DNA of 42,392 nt from Paludibacteraceae bacterium (GCA_017417025.1 JAFPZY010000038.1:1-42392), one strand, 5' to 3'. Counted from the stretch's first letter, positions 24,732 to 33,373 are shown. Notes: generated from the letters alone by a model not told the origin. Translations and numbers: made by a program.

Positions 24732-24762
24732 CAAAGGTACTGCATTTTTTTATATTAACAAA
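24732..24762 (-). promoter_or_regulatory. Promoter of the 268-residue hypothetical gene
   Basis: On the minus strand TTTG (24759-24762), 19 bp, TACCTTTG (24732-24739). The remaining AT-rich sequence up to 24960 shows no gene. Confidence 0.6.
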
Positions 24763-24965
24763 ATATTTTTCAATAATAATGCACATCTTTGTGAAAATCA
24801 ATATATTATTTTGCTCAATTTTATATTGTTGTCAATTTGGCAGTTATAACATTGCCTTTTCTACACGACACATCAGCCCATAACTTGCACCAAAAACGAA
24901 GTTACGGACTTTTTTACAATATTTAGCCAACTGTCAAAATACAAACATTTGCTACTACACAAAAT

Positions 24966-24995
24966 AAAAGAGAGTCCCTTTCAGAACTCTCTTTT
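24966..24995 (-). terminator. Terminator of tRNA-Asp
   Basis: AAAAGAGAGT (24966-24975) and ACTCTCTTTT (24986-24995) form a 10-bp stem with a 10-base loop; on the minus strand T-rich sequence (TTATTTTGTG) follows directly. Confidence 0.75.
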
Positions 24996-24996
24996 G

Positions 24997-25070
24997 CGGT
25001 GCGGACGAGACTCGAACTCGCGACCTACGGCGTGACAGGCCGGTATTCTAACCAACTGAACTACCGCACC
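24997..25070 (-). tRNA. tRNA-Asp (GTC anticodon)
   Basis: Reading the minus strand, the 7-bp acceptor stem GGTGCGG/CCGCACC, D arm with GGTTAGAAT, anticodon loop CTGTCAC (anticodon GTC) and T arm GCGAG-TTCGAGT-CTCGT are all regular, with discriminator G. No CCA is encoded. Confidence 0.95.
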
Positions 25071-25099
25071 AGGTTAGTTGCTTTCCTCAAAAGCGGGTG

Positions 25100-25131
25100 C
25101 AAAGGTACTGCTTTTTTTTGAACCCACCAAA
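25100..25131 (-). promoter_or_regulatory. Promoter of tRNA-Asp
   Basis: On the minus strand TTTG (25128-25131), 20 bp, TACCTTTG (25100-25107), placing the start about 25 nt before the tRNA. Confidence 0.7.
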
Positions 25132-25207
25132 TTTTTTTGACTTTTTTTTGCAAAAAATATGCTTTTCTCTCTTAAAATGACATATTTCCGCAAAAAAATC
25201 ATTTGTT

Positions 25208-25239
25208 TTTGGTCAGCTCACTTTTTTTTTGTATCTTTG
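25208..25239 (+). promoter_or_regulatory. Promoter of pnp
   Basis: TTTG (25208-25211), 20 bp, TATCTTTG (25232-25239). The leader of about 75 nt contains a 7-bp hairpin, GGGGTGC-AATTCG-GTGCCCC (25270-25289), upstream of the ATG at 25321. Confidence 0.7.
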
Positions 25240-25320
25240 CAACCGCTTTTTTTAGGAGTAAAAGTAACCGGGGTGCAATTCGGTGCCCCACATTAAGAAC
25301 TAACAACATTTTTAATTGCA

Positions 25321-27603
25321 ATGAACATTGTAAGAAAGGAGATTGCTCTCCCCGACGGACGCGTGATTACGCTCGAAACCGGAAAACTCGCAAAACAAGC
25401 GGACGGTGCGGTCATGGCTACTATCGGAAACACCATGGTGCTTGCCACCGTTTGTAGCGCTAAAGACGCTATGCCGGGCACTGATTTCATGCCCCTCACA
25501 GTTGAGTACAAAGAGAAGTTTGCCAGTGCAGGACGTTTCCCCGGAGGATTCACACGCCGCGAAGGACGGGCCTCCGACTACGAAATCCTCATCGCACGAC
25601 TCATCGACCGTGCACTGCGCCCCCTCTTCCCTGCCAACTACCACGCTGACACTTTTGTCAATGTAACACTCTATTCTGCCGATAATATCGACATGCCCGA
25701 GTCCATCGCCGGACTCGCAGCCTCGGCGGCACTCATGTGCTCCGATATCCCCTTCGAAGGACCTATTTCTGAAGTGCGCGTCGCACGCGTGAACGGGAAG
25801 TTCATCATCAACCCCACCTTCGAGCAGTGCGAACATGCCGACCTCGAACTGGTCGTGGCCGCCACCCTTGACAACATCATGATGGTCGAAGGCGAAATGA
25901 AGGAAGTCCCCGAAAGCGTTATGCTCGATGCCATACGCGCCGCCCACGAAGCTATCAAGCCGCAGTGCGCCGCACAGCTCGAGATGATGAAGGCTTATGG
26001 CAAAGAGACCAAACGCGAGTACTGCCACGAAGTCAATGACGACGAACTGCGCCAGGCTGTCCACGACTACTCTTATGCACGCGCTTATGCCCAGGCCACT
26101 TCTGCCGACACCGACAAGCACCACCGCGAGGCTATGTTCTCGCAAATATGCGAAGACTTCAAAACCGACCGCGCCGACTATATGCAGCAGAGGGCTGACG
26201 CGCTCTCTATCGACCTCGACGAAGTCGCCGCTATGGTTGACCGTTATTACCACGATGTCGAAAAAGAGGCTATGCGCCGCGCTGTCCTCGACGAAGGCAA
26301 ACGCCTCGACGGACGCAAAACTACCGACATCCGCCCCATCTGGTGCGAAGTAAGCCCGCTGCCCGGACCTCACGGCTCCAGCATCTTCACACGAGGCGAA
26401 ACACAGTCGCTCTCCACTGTCACTCTCGGCACTTCGCGCGACGAGAAGCTCGTGGACGAAGCTCTTGTTCAGGGCACCGACCGCTTCCTCCTGCACTACA
26501 ACTTCCCGCCTTTCGCCACAGGCGAAGCAAAAGCGCAAAGAGGTGTAGGACGACGCGAAATAGGCCACGGCAACCTCGCATGCCGCGCACTCAAAAACAT
26601 GATTCCCGAGGACTACCCCTACTGCATACGCGTTGTCAGCGACATTCTTGAGTCCAACGGCTCAAGCTCTATGGCCACTGTCTGCGCAGGCACACTCGCG
26701 CTCATGGATGCCGGTGTCCCCATCAAAAAGCCCGTCAGCGGTATCGCCATGGGACTCATCTCCGAAAACAAAGGCACAAAATATGCCATCCTCAGCGATA
26801 TCCTCGGCGATGAAGACCACCTCGGAGACATGGACTTCAAAACCACCGGCACACGCGACGGACTCACCGCATGCCAGATGGACATCAAAGTGGACGGACT
26901 CAGCTACGAAATCCTTGAGAACGCACTCGCACAGGCACATCAGGCACGCATGTACATCCTCGACAAGATTCTCGAAACCATGCCTGCTCCGCGTCCCGAC
27001 CTCAAACCGCACGCTCCGCGAATCACCACCTTCTATATCCCCAAAGACATGATTGGTGCCGTCATTGGCCCGGGCGGGAAAATCATTCAGGGCATTCAGG
27101 CTGAAACGGGGGCTGTCATCTCCATCGACGAAGACGACCGTGGCGGAAAAGTCGAAATCGCAAGCACAAACGGCGATGCCATGGCTGCCGCTATGGCTAA
27201 AATCAAAGCTATCGTCGCTCTTCCCGAAGTCGGCGAAATATACGAGGCCACTGTCAAGAGCCTCATGCCTTACGGCTGCTTCGTTGAGTTCATGCCCGGC
27301 AAGGAAGGACTCCTGCACATCTCCGAAATCGACTGGAAACGCTACGAGACTATGGAGGAAACCGGCATTCACGAAGGCGACAAGATTCGCATCAAACTGC
27401 TCGAAATTGACGAGAAAACCGGCAAGTTCCGCCTGAGCGCACGTGCACTCAAGGACAAACCTGAAGGATATGTTGAGGCTGAACGTCCCTCACGCCCCAA
27501 TCGCGGAGGACAGCGCCCCGAGAGACGCGCACCGCGCAATGACTCGCGCGACAGAGGTTCCGACTTCTTCGGCGACGGCGCACGCCTTGACAGAAGACAT
27601 TGA
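25321..27603 (+). CDS. pnp: Polyribonucleotide nucleotidyltransferase (PNPase)
   Basis: The 760-residue protein has two RNase PH domains (N-terminal with [14 protein letters not shown] and [10 protein letters not shown]; second with [14 protein letters not shown] and the active-site [12 protein letters not shown]), a KH domain with [11 protein letters not shown] (about 580) and an S1 domain ([20 protein letters not shown]). The tail after about residue 725 is rich in Arg, Pro and Gly. It degrades RNA phosphorolytically 3' to 5' and can add tails. The leader hairpin may be a site for processing or autoregulation, as established for E. coli pnp, though sequence similarity is not evident. Confidence 0.98.
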   Translation: MNIVRKEIALPDGRVITLETGKLAKQADGAVMATIGNTMVLATVCSAKDAMPGTDFMPLTVEYKEKFASAGRFPGGFTRREGRASDYEILIARLIDRALRPLFPANYHADTFVNVTLYSADNIDMPESIAGLAASAALMCSDIPFEGPISEVRVARVNGKFIINPTFEQCEHADLELVVAATLDNIMMVEGEMKEVPESVMLDAIRAAHEAIKPQCAAQLEMMKAYGKETKREYCHEVNDDELRQAVHDYSYARAYAQATSADTDKHHREAMFSQICEDFKTDRADYMQQRADALSIDLDEVAAMVDRYYHDVEKEAMRRAVLDEGKRLDGRKTTDIRPIWCEVSPLPGPHGSSIFTRGETQSLSTVTLGTSRDEKLVDEALVQGTDRFLLHYNFPPFATGEAKAQRGVGRREIGHGNLACRALKNMIPEDYPYCIRVVSDILESNGSSSMATVCAGTLALMDAGVPIKKPVSGIAMGLISENKGTKYAILSDILGDEDHLGDMDFKTTGTRDGLTACQMDIKVDGLSYEILENALAQAHQARMYILDKILETMPAPRPDLKPHAPRITTFYIPKDMIGAVIGPGGKIIQGIQAETGAVISIDEDDRGGKVEIASTNGDAMAAAMAKIKAIVALPEVGEIYEATVKSLMPYGCFVEFMPGKEGLLHISEIDWKRYETMEETGIHEGDKIRIKLLEIDEKTGKFRLSARALKDKPEGYVEAERPSRPNRGGQRPERRAPRNDSRDRGSDFFGDGARLDRRH

Positions 27604-27616
27604 TTATTTACCCTGG

Positions 27617-27652
27617 GAGACTGCCTGTTTGTGTGAACGGCAGTCTCTTTTT
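27617..27652 (+). terminator. Terminator of pnp
   Basis: GAGACTGCC (27617-27625) and GGCAGTCTC (27639-27647) form a perfect 9-bp stem followed by TTTTT, 14 bp after the pnp stop. Confidence 0.85.
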
Positions 27653-27669
27653 GTATCTTTTTTACGCTT

Positions 27670-28284
27670 ATGGACTCACCTGAACTTTGCCGCAATCACC
27701 ACTGCCCCCGCCTCGCAATATGGCTGGTCTTGACTTTTGTCTTCACCGCTTGCTGCAACGACCTCGAGGTCGCCCGACTGCAGCGCGACAGCTCCGAGCA
27801 TGCCGCCGAACTGAGTGAAATACAGGATGCCAGCATCTCCTATGTCTATATCGAGTATGAGCGCCAGCTCGAAAACACGCTCTGGTTTGCCGGACATTTT
27901 TGGGACAAAACGCTCACTCTTGAGGCTTTCCTCCTCCTCCTCGGACTCATGCTCGGCTTCACTCTCCTGGTCAAGCGGGTCCCCTTCATCTACAAGTGGC
28001 TCGACGGCAGCCCCGAGATAGGTCTTAACACCATGTGCCTTGTCTCGGTCGCCTTCATTTTCATGGGCTTGCACGGCAATCCCCTCTCTTTGTGGTACAT
28101 ACCTGCCGTCATCTCCCTTGTCGGGATTGCGCTGATGGTCGTCTCCTTCTTCTTCCCCCAGCAGACGGAGTGGCTCGGAAGCCGCTGGTTCAAGTATCTC
28201 CGCCGCCTCTACATGCTGGCTTTCGCCGCCTTCGTCATTATGTGCTTCTTCTTTGAGCCCGAACTGCCGACGATAGTCGATTAG
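27670..28284 (+). CDS. Hypothetical membrane protein, 204 residues
   Basis: Not recognised as a named family. A hydrophobic segment (about residues 15-28) ends in FTACC, which could be a lipobox or simply a signal anchor. A polar region of about 50 residues follows, then four hydrophobic segments (LEAFLLLLGLMLGFTLLV, NTMCLVSVAFIFMG, IPAVISLVGIALMVVSFFF, LAFAAFVIMCFFF). It lies between the pnp terminator and a bidirectional terminator, so it is probably monocistronic. A TATCTTTT sequence near 27654 is a weak promoter candidate. Confidence 0.7.
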   Translation: MDSPELCRNHHCPRLAIWLVLTFVFTACCNDLEVARLQRDSSEHAAELSEIQDASISYVYIEYERQLENTLWFAGHFWDKTLTLEAFLLLLGLMLGFTLLVKRVPFIYKWLDGSPEIGLNTMCLVSVAFIFMGLHGNPLSLWYIPAVISLVGIALMVVSFFFPQQTEWLGSRWFKYLRRLYMLAFAAFVIMCFFFEPELPTIVD

Positions 28285-28306
28285 GCCTGCACACATCCGG
28301 ACAAAC

Positions 28307-28338
28307 AAAAGCCGCGCCTTTTCTTGAGCGCGGCTTTT
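28307..28338. terminator. Bidirectional terminator
   Basis: AAAAGCCGCGC (28307-28317) and GCGCGGCTTTT (28328-28338) form a perfect 11-bp stem with T-rich ends on both strands, between the convergent membrane-protein and amylase genes. Confidence 0.9.
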
Positions 28339-28340
28339 GT

Positions 28341-30830
28341 TTACTTTACTGTCCGTCCGAGAGCGTCGTACACTCTCCCGTTTCTTATTATCAGCAGTCT
28401 CCCGTTGTCCATTACTTTGGCGGCCTCGTCTCCGCTCCTCTGAATCATAATTTCCGGTATGTCCAATTGCATGTCATACTGGTCGGGCACTTCGGGCAGA
28501 GCCACCTGTTTGCCTGTGAATATCTTTATCTCGCTCGGCTGCAGTGTGTAGCTGCTCCCCGCCTTGCCGCCTGCGTAGTAGTCATACCATGTCCCCGAAG
28601 GCAGTGACACGCTCTGCTCGCTGGTCGCCGAGAAGTTCGCCGCCACAAACACATCGCTGCTCCACTGCACTGTGCGCACTTTCTTCCCCGCCCCTATATC
28701 GGTCGAAGTCGGGTTACCGCTGAACACCTCCGGCATCAGCCGCGTGCGCAGTTGCAAGGCCTGGGCCAGTTTCTGGAAACCCTGCATTCGCGCTCCACGC
28801 TTGAACCAGCCGAGGTTCTCCGGACGCGCTTTCTTCTGCATCTTCACTTCTTCCTGCACTTCCGCCTTGATGCCGTAGTCACACTCCTTGTCGTTGCCCC
28901 ATTTCCCCTGCGCGTTCTGGAACTTCGAGTAGTCGAAGCCAAGTTCCGCAAAGTGGTAGAACAGCTGCGGACCGTTCAGCATGCACTGGAATCCTAACAC
29001 CAACGGGATACGCTGCGCGCGCACTGCCTCGTCGGTCTTCATTGCGCCGTCCCCCCATTGTTTGGCTTTGAAGAAGCAGCGCTCCTCGTCGTGGTTCTCC
29101 GGGTAGCTGACCATGTTGTCCTCGTTGGCGCTTGCCAGACTCTCAATGTCCGTATAGCCCATTGTCAGCTCCTGGAAGGCCTTTGACGTGTTGGCCCAGC
29201 ACATCATGCCGGCATTGCGCAGTGTCGGGCGGTCGCCGTCCGCATATTTGCCCCAGTGCTCAAGCATCAGGTAGCCTCCGTAGGGCTTGACCCCGTTTTC
29301 GTAGTAGTAGGTCAGGTTCTCCACTGCGTCATACTTCGTGCGGCCGCACAAACCGTGCGACAGGTCAAGCCGGTAGCCGTCCACCTTGTACTCCTCCTGC
29401 CAGTATTTCAGCACCCGCGTGAACATGCTCCTTACCGGACCGAAACTGTGGTCCCAGTCCGCATAGAAATATGCATCGTCATGTATCTTCCCCGCCTCCG
29501 AGTTGGGCATGAGCCACGGATTGAGCTTCATGTCCGCACCGCTCGGATAGAGTTTCGCCATCGCGTTGTAGTCCGTCGCATGGTTGAACACCATGTCAAG
29601 CACAACCGCTATGCCGCGCTGGTGGCAGGCGTCCACAAAGGCTTTCAGGTCTTCCGGAGCGCCGTAGGCCTTGTCAAGAGCAAAATAATGGTTGGGCGAG
29701 TACCCCCAGTTGATATTCCCGTCAAACTCGTTCACGGGCATAAGCTCTACGCAGTTGATGCCGAGGTCGCGCAGGTAATCCACGCGCTCCATCAGCCCTT
29801 TCAGCGTGCGCGCGGGCGTGTGGTCATACACCCACAGCTCATATATCAGCAGGTTGTTCTTGTCCGGCTTCTTGAAGTTCTTTGTCGCCTCCGACCACTC
29901 GTATTTCTTCTTCCCCGTCTGCAGCACGCTCACATATCCCCCGTCTGCGCCCGACAAGGGGTAGCCTATCAGGTCCGGATTCACGCTCCGAGGCTCGTAT
30001 GCGTCGTCCGGATGAATAAGTTTCTCCGAATAGAGGTCGCATATCTGCTTCTTCACGCCGTCGGCACGCACCACTGCATACTGGAACCGGTATTCCTTGC
30101 CCGCCTCCAGACCTGTCAGCTCTATCCAGAAATAGTTGCCGTCCCGCTGCATCTGGTACTTGTTGTCCAATTTCCAGTCTGTCATGTCGCCTATCACGAA
30201 CACATGCTGTGCCGGCACCAGCTCTGCCGTATTCAGGGCCGTCTTGTTGGCGGCGGCAAAAGTGCACAGTGTCACTTTTGTCGGGTCTTTCTCGTCGTAG
30301 TATATGCCCATGTCTATGCCTGCAGGACGGGCTTTCTGCACGGCCGCTGCGGGCGTGAAGCCTTCCCAGATGTCGCCCGACACCTCTTTGCCTATATACA
30401 CAAGTATGTCGCTCCCGTTGGAGGCTTTACCCTCCATTATGTCGCTCGTGCCGCCTTTGCCGTTGTGGAACACCATCACTATGGCCGTGATGTTCTCCGA
30501 CTCAGGGCAACCGAAATAGGTGTACATATTGCTTATTTTCAGCTCCCAGTTGCTCCCGTTCTTGGTCCACTTCGGCTCTTTGGTCGTCCCCCAGGCATTG
30601 TCTTTGATGTATTTCCAGTCGTGTATGTCCTTCGACTGCTCGGTTATAAGTCCTATGTGCGAATAGCACTCTGTTGCCTTCGCCATGCCGCCGTTGCCTT
30701 TGGTCGGGTCGAAGGTCAGGGTTATCTCGCCTTTATGTCCCACCGGTATCGGGGACGGGGTCGGAGTCACTTGTGCTGACAGCATGCAGGTCATCAGCAC
30801 TATCACAATCACACTAAAAGTTCTTTTCAT
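28341..30830 (-). CDS. Secreted multidomain GH13 alpha-amylase-family protein
   Basis: The 829-residue protein has a signal peptide (MKRTFSVIVIVLMTCMLSAQ). Two beta-rich N-terminal modules (about 25-160 and 200-310) look like starch-binding and E-set domains. The GH13 barrel runs from about 325 to 690: DMVFNH (412-417), DGYRLDLSH with nucleophile D489, the likely acid/base E524 in LEHWG, and ENHDE (578-582). A C-terminal beta domain follows, ending NGRLLIIRNGRVYDALGR, which resembles the end of T9SS-type or Prevotella exported proteins. It probably degrades starch or glycogen outside the cell or at its surface. No SusC/D pair is adjacent. Its mRNA leader is long and purine-rich. Confidence 0.9.
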   Translation of the reverse strand: MKRTFSVIVIVLMTCMLSAQVTPTPSPIPVGHKGEITLTFDPTKGNGGMAKATECYSHIGLITEQSKDIHDWKYIKDNAWGTTKEPKWTKNGSNWELKISNMYTYFGCPESENITAIVMVFHNGKGGTSDIMEGKASNGSDILVYIGKEVSGDIWEGFTPAAAVQKARPAGIDMGIYYDEKDPTKVTLCTFAAANKTALNTAELVPAQHVFVIGDMTDWKLDNKYQMQRDGNYFWIELTGLEAGKEYRFQYAVVRADGVKKQICDLYSEKLIHPDDAYEPRSVNPDLIGYPLSGADGGYVSVLQTGKKKYEWSEATKNFKKPDKNNLLIYELWVYDHTPARTLKGLMERVDYLRDLGINCVELMPVNEFDGNINWGYSPNHYFALDKAYGAPEDLKAFVDACHQRGIAVVLDMVFNHATDYNAMAKLYPSGADMKLNPWLMPNSEAGKIHDDAYFYADWDHSFGPVRSMFTRVLKYWQEEYKVDGYRLDLSHGLCGRTKYDAVENLTYYYENGVKPYGGYLMLEHWGKYADGDRPTLRNAGMMCWANTSKAFQELTMGYTDIESLASANEDNMVSYPENHDEERCFFKAKQWGDGAMKTDEAVRAQRIPLVLGFQCMLNGPQLFYHFAELGFDYSKFQNAQGKWGNDKECDYGIKAEVQEEVKMQKKARPENLGWFKRGARMQGFQKLAQALQLRTRLMPEVFSGNPTSTDIGAGKKVRTVQWSSDVFVAANFSATSEQSVSLPSGTWYDYYAGGKAGSSYTLQPSEIKIFTGKQVALPEVPDQYDMQLDIPEIMIQRSGDEAAKVMDNGRLLIIRNGRVYDALGRTVK

Positions 30831-30849
30831 AATATTATCGATATTTATA

Positions 30850-31195
30850 TAGTTCTCTCACCTTATCCCCTAATCTCTCACCCTCCTCATCACCCTCACT
30901 ATCACCCTCACTATCAGCCCTCTCACATCATCCTAACCTCACCTTTATCACACATCTTCCCCTTTTCTCAACTCCCATCTCCTCTTTTCTCAACTCCCTT
31001 CTCCCCTTTTCTCAACTCCCTTCTCCTCTTTTCTCAACTCTTCTCCGCCCACATCTCTCCTTTTCTCTCTTCCCGTCTCCATCTTCTCCCTCTTTATCAG
31101 TCTCCCCTTCCCTGTTTTTTCACGTCTCCCCTTCTCCCTCTTTATCAGTCTCTCCTTCCCTGTTTTTTCACGTCTCCCCCCTATATATCCTCCGC
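30850..31195. repeat. Pyrimidine-rich tract with imperfect tandem repeats (amylase leader)
   Basis: For about 345 bp the plus strand is overwhelmingly C and T (purines are 7 of 60 in each of the two lines I counted, 30961-31020 and 31081-31140). It contains several copies of CTTTTCTCAACTCCCTTCTC (30970-31040) and a roughly 50-bp unit repeated twice (CTTTATCAGTCTC.CCTTCCCTG, 31090-31185). The amylase transcript would carry the purine-rich complement as its 5' leader. No gene is supported within it. Confidence 0.8.
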
Positions 31196-31211
31196 TTGTC
31201 AATTCAGCAGG

Positions 31212-31243
31212 CAAAGATATGTTTTTTTTGTCATATCTGCAAA
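31212..31243 (-). promoter_or_regulatory. Promoter of the secreted amylase gene
   Basis: On the minus strand TTTG (31240-31243), 20 bp, TATCTTTG (31212-31219). It predicts a leader of about 375 nt before the ATG at 30830. Sequence from 31244 to 31468 shows no gene on either strand. Confidence 0.7.
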
Positions 31244-31468
31244 CATTCTTCCATTTTTTCTTAATTTGTGCCTATTTAACCTGACTTTATCTTGAATCTT
31301 GTCTGATATTGAATTGCTGCCATATTTTGAATCAAGGAAAATTTCCTCTGCTGAAAAACAACAATGTCCATTGCGCGCCATATCATGCCGCACTGCTCCA
31401 TCCCTCGTGCCGGGATTGCCCTTGCCGTCTCTCTTCCCCCCGCTCTCTGAAAAAAAACTGAACTTTTT

Positions 31469-31500
31469 CTTGCACATGCCGGAATAATGTTATACCTTTG
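31469..31500 (+). promoter_or_regulatory. Promoter of the 110-residue gene
   Basis: CTTG (31469-31472), 20 bp, TACCTTTG (31493-31500). The transcript would begin with the ACGGCAAAA repeats. Confidence 0.6.
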
Positions 31501-31522
31501 CACCGTCTTCCCGCTGTCGATT

Positions 31523-31588
31523 ACGGCAAAAAGACGGCAAAAGGACGGCAAAAGGACGGCAAAAAGACGGCAAAAAGACGGCAAAAGA
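31523..31588. repeat. Six 11-bp tandem repeats (ACGGCAAAARG)
   Basis: ACGGCAAAA starts at 31523, 31534, 31545, 31556, 31567 and 31578, with A or G at the tenth base. The period is exactly 11 bp. The array lies in the leader, between promoter and ATG of the next gene. Confidence 0.9.
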
Positions 31589-31634
31589 TGCCAATCAAAC
31601 TATAACATAACCCTGACAAAAAAACAGCATCACT

Positions 31635-31967
31635 ATGGCAAAAGTAAACCTTGAAGTGCCCTTCGCCGCCATCAATGGCAGGCTCGACCATGCAAACGAA
31701 ACTTATTTCTGCACACGTTTCGGCAGGACGGTCGTCTCGCACTACCCACGGCACAAAAACACGAAGAAAATCACATCACACCAGCGTGACCTCTCTTCCA
31801 AATTCGCAGACGCTGTACGGCAGGCAGAAAACGAACTGGCTGACCCGCAAAGCAAAGCCTGCTGGATGCAGCGCTTTGAAGAGCAGAAACAGACCGCAAA
31901 AAAACCTTACGTCATCCTGCGTAATTTCGTTATTGCGGAAATAATACGGCAAAACACGCAAAATTAA
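31635..31967 (+). CDS. Hypothetical basic protein, 110 residues
   Basis: The protein starts MAKVNLEVPFAAINGRLD and is basic (about 20 Lys/Arg) with a helical second half ending in RNFVIAEIIRQNTQN. Small proteins starting MAKVN and ending in an IR-rich helix are common in Bacteroidales genomes as I recall, without known function; some lie on mobile elements. It has its own promoter and a leader made of 11-bp repeats. No membrane segment or signal peptide is seen. Confidence 0.65.
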   Translation: MAKVNLEVPFAAINGRLDHANETYFCTRFGRTVVSHYPRHKNTKKITSHQRDLSSKFADAVRQAENELADPQSKACWMQRFEEQKQTAKKPYVILRNFVIAEIIRQNTQN

Positions 31968-32062
31968 CACTTGAACTAAGCATACACCGGAAATACGCAG
32001 TTTTTTGCATGCAAAGAAAGCTGCCTGCAAAAAACAAATTTGGCAAAAAAAAGGAAGATTTA

Positions 32063-32094
32063 TTTGCACATATCATAAATTACTGCTATCTTTG
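32063..32094 (+). promoter_or_regulatory. Promoter of the 32.1-kb ncRNA
   Basis: TTTG (32063-32066), 20 bp, TATCTTTG (32087-32094), a full consensus match. The start site would be near 32099. Confidence 0.75.
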
Positions 32095-32098
32095 CACC

Positions 32099-32317
32099 GT
32101 CATTCCTGAATGACCGCTGGCTCCGACAGCGTAAAAAAGCGGTGACATATTGATTTTTTCGCGTTTGCGATTTATTGAGCATCTCGGAATGTGAGAAGTT
32201 TTGTAGTGTGTCAATAAATAAGTTTGCAAACGTCCATATTGTATATGGGCGTTACTTATTGACACATGGGCACTTCTCACAGCCTCGAGATGATGAGGGA
32301 ACGCTCATATTTTTTTG
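32099..32317 (+). ncRNA. Candidate structured ncRNA with long interrupted hairpin
   Basis: About 220 nt lie between a consensus promoter and a terminator (ATGAG 32293-32297, CTCAT 32304-32308, then seven T after one A). The 5' part has hairpins GTCATT/AATGAC (32099-32114), CGCTG/CAGCG (32115-32131) and TCGC/GCGA (32159-32170). The main body is an extended rod: CATCTCG/CGAGATG (32180-32186 with 32286-32292), TGTGAGAAGT/ACTTCTCACA (32190-32199 with 32272-32281), TGTGTCAATAA/TTATTGACACA (32207-32217 with 32256-32266) and ACGTCCATAT/ATATGGGCGT (32230-32239 with 32243-32252). A rod broken by internal loops recalls 6S RNA, but I cannot confirm this family. Confidence 0.6.
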
Positions 32318-32466
32318 TATTCCTTATCTCGTATCTCGCAGACGGCTCTGATAGAGAACCGTCACTCTTCAAACGGGGCAAGTGCAGCAAAGCCGAAAGA
32401 GCTGTAAACTTAATCTTTTTATCCAAAAACCGATGCTCGATGGGATATAAGTGAGCAAAAAAAACA

Positions 32467-32922
32467 ATGAAAAAATCTGCTGTTTTAGTCATTATGAGCA
32501 TGTTAATGCTCCTGCCTTCTTGTATGACAACGAATACCAATGTCAAAAATTATGATGACCTGGACGGGCAGGAGTATTTCTATGCAAAAGGTAAGCAAAA
32601 TTACTTGTTCTGGGGGCTTCTCCCTATAGGCAAGCCGAACATTCAGGTTCCTGAAAACGAGCCCTGCCAAATACGTACGACTACCACATTTGTGGACGGG
32701 CTGGTAAGCGACATTACAGCAGGTATTTTCTGCATGCAATCTGTCCGCGTGCTCACTAAACGCGCCACCCCTCTCAAAGTGGGTGACAATGTGAAATTTT
32801 ACAAAGGTTCAAAAGAAGTGAAAGGCACATTGGAAACTATTATTGATCCCCAAAAAGGTGTAGTACGTACAGAAGACGGCAAAATGAAAAAAGTAAAATT
32901 GATGGATGTGGTAAAAAGATAA
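32467..32922 (+). CDS. Bor-like lipoprotein, 151 residues
   Basis: The N-terminus MKKSAVLVIMSMLMLLPSC is a type II signal peptide with a lipobox ending at Cys19. Residues about 43-100 (YFYAKGKQNYLFWGLLPIGKP, then TTTTFVDGLVSDITAGIFCMQSVRV) follow the pattern of the lambda Bor family of surface lipoproteins. A C-terminal extension of about 45 residues (VGDNVKFYKGSKEVKGTL) looks like a small beta domain. It probably sits in the outer-membrane leaflet. The upstream 150 bp (32318-32466) contains a GACGG/CCGTC hairpin but no clear second promoter, so readthrough from the ncRNA promoter is possible. Confidence 0.7.
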   Translation: MKKSAVLVIMSMLMLLPSCMTTNTNVKNYDDLDGQEYFYAKGKQNYLFWGLLPIGKPNIQVPENEPCQIRTTTTFVDGLVSDITAGIFCMQSVRVLTKRATPLKVGDNVKFYKGSKEVKGTLETIIDPQKGVVRTEDGKMKKVKLMDVVKR

Positions 32923-32943
32923 TGAAAAATTCATCCATCTCCG

Positions 32944-32969
32944 GCCCGAGCTGACCCTCGGGCTTTTTT
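32944..32969 (+). terminator. Terminator of the Bor-like gene
   Basis: GCCCGAG (32944-32950), a six-base loop, CTCGGGC (32957-32963) and TTTTTT. Confidence 0.9.
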
Positions 32970-33001
32970 ATGCCGTATCTTTGCAGCATAAGGAATTCTT
33001 G

Positions 33002-33062
33002 CCTTGCTGCGCTCAAACGATTATTCCTATGCCCTTGCTGCGCTCAAACGATTATTCCTGTG
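33002..33062. repeat. Two-copy 31-bp direct repeat
   Basis: CCTTGCTGCGCTCAAACGAT and the following TATTCCT occur at 33002 and again at 33033, differing in one base. A TATCTTTG motif lies just upstream (32976-32983) without a good -33 box. A CACCGGA/TCCGGTG inverted repeat lies at 33121-33170. No gene is supported in 32970-33200. Confidence 0.75.
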
Positions 33063-33202
33063 TCCGTGCAGCGGAGAAGTCCGTTTCGCACTCGTGTGGC
33101 GCACTTGCTGCTTGACCGCCCACCGGACATTATTAGCTTTTACAATTAATTATTTGCTTATACTCCGGTGAGCCACAAAGAAGAAACAATCTGCATGCAA
33201 CG

Positions 33203-33355
33203 ATGCTAAATCGGATACATCTGAAGGCGAAGCCTCAGAACAAAGAAATCTTATCACGCATGCAGAAACATGTATATTGTAAAAATTTTTGCTACAAAAG
33301 GACTTGGCATCCCATGCCGGTCAACGGACGAAAACAACAGCGAGAGCTGAATTAG
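33203..33355 (+). CDS. Possible 50-residue basic ORF
   Basis: ATG at 33203 opens 50 codons to TAG at 33355. The product is strongly basic (MLNRIHLKAKPQNKEILSRM, later CKNFCYKRTWHPMP). A perfect terminator starts 19 bp after its stop, which supports transcription up to here, but there is no clear promoter or family match. It may be a remnant of a larger gene. Confidence 0.25.
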   Translation: MLNRIHLKAKPQNKEILSRMQKHVYCKNFCYKRTWHPMPVNGRKQQRELN

Positions 33356-33373
33356 AAAAAATCTATTTTCTGA

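Noticed and set aside
25312-26568. 418-codon minus-strand ORF
   Set aside because: Antisense to pnp, whose motifs are unmistakable.
29256-30779. 507-codon plus-strand ORF
   Set aside because: Antisense to the secreted amylase with all GH13 motifs; the product is a His/Val/Arg-rich mirror typical of such shadows.
30990-31214. 74-codon Lys/Arg/Glu-rich minus-strand ORF in the amylase leader
   Set aside because: Its only start is a TTG inside the -7 box, so it would not be on the transcript; the sequence is simply translated purine-rich repeat.
32099-32317. Insertion sequence or MITE reading of the inverted repeats
   Set aside because: The repeats are nested helices of one rod, there is no target-site duplication, and a promoter and terminator frame the element exactly; an RNA gene explains it better.
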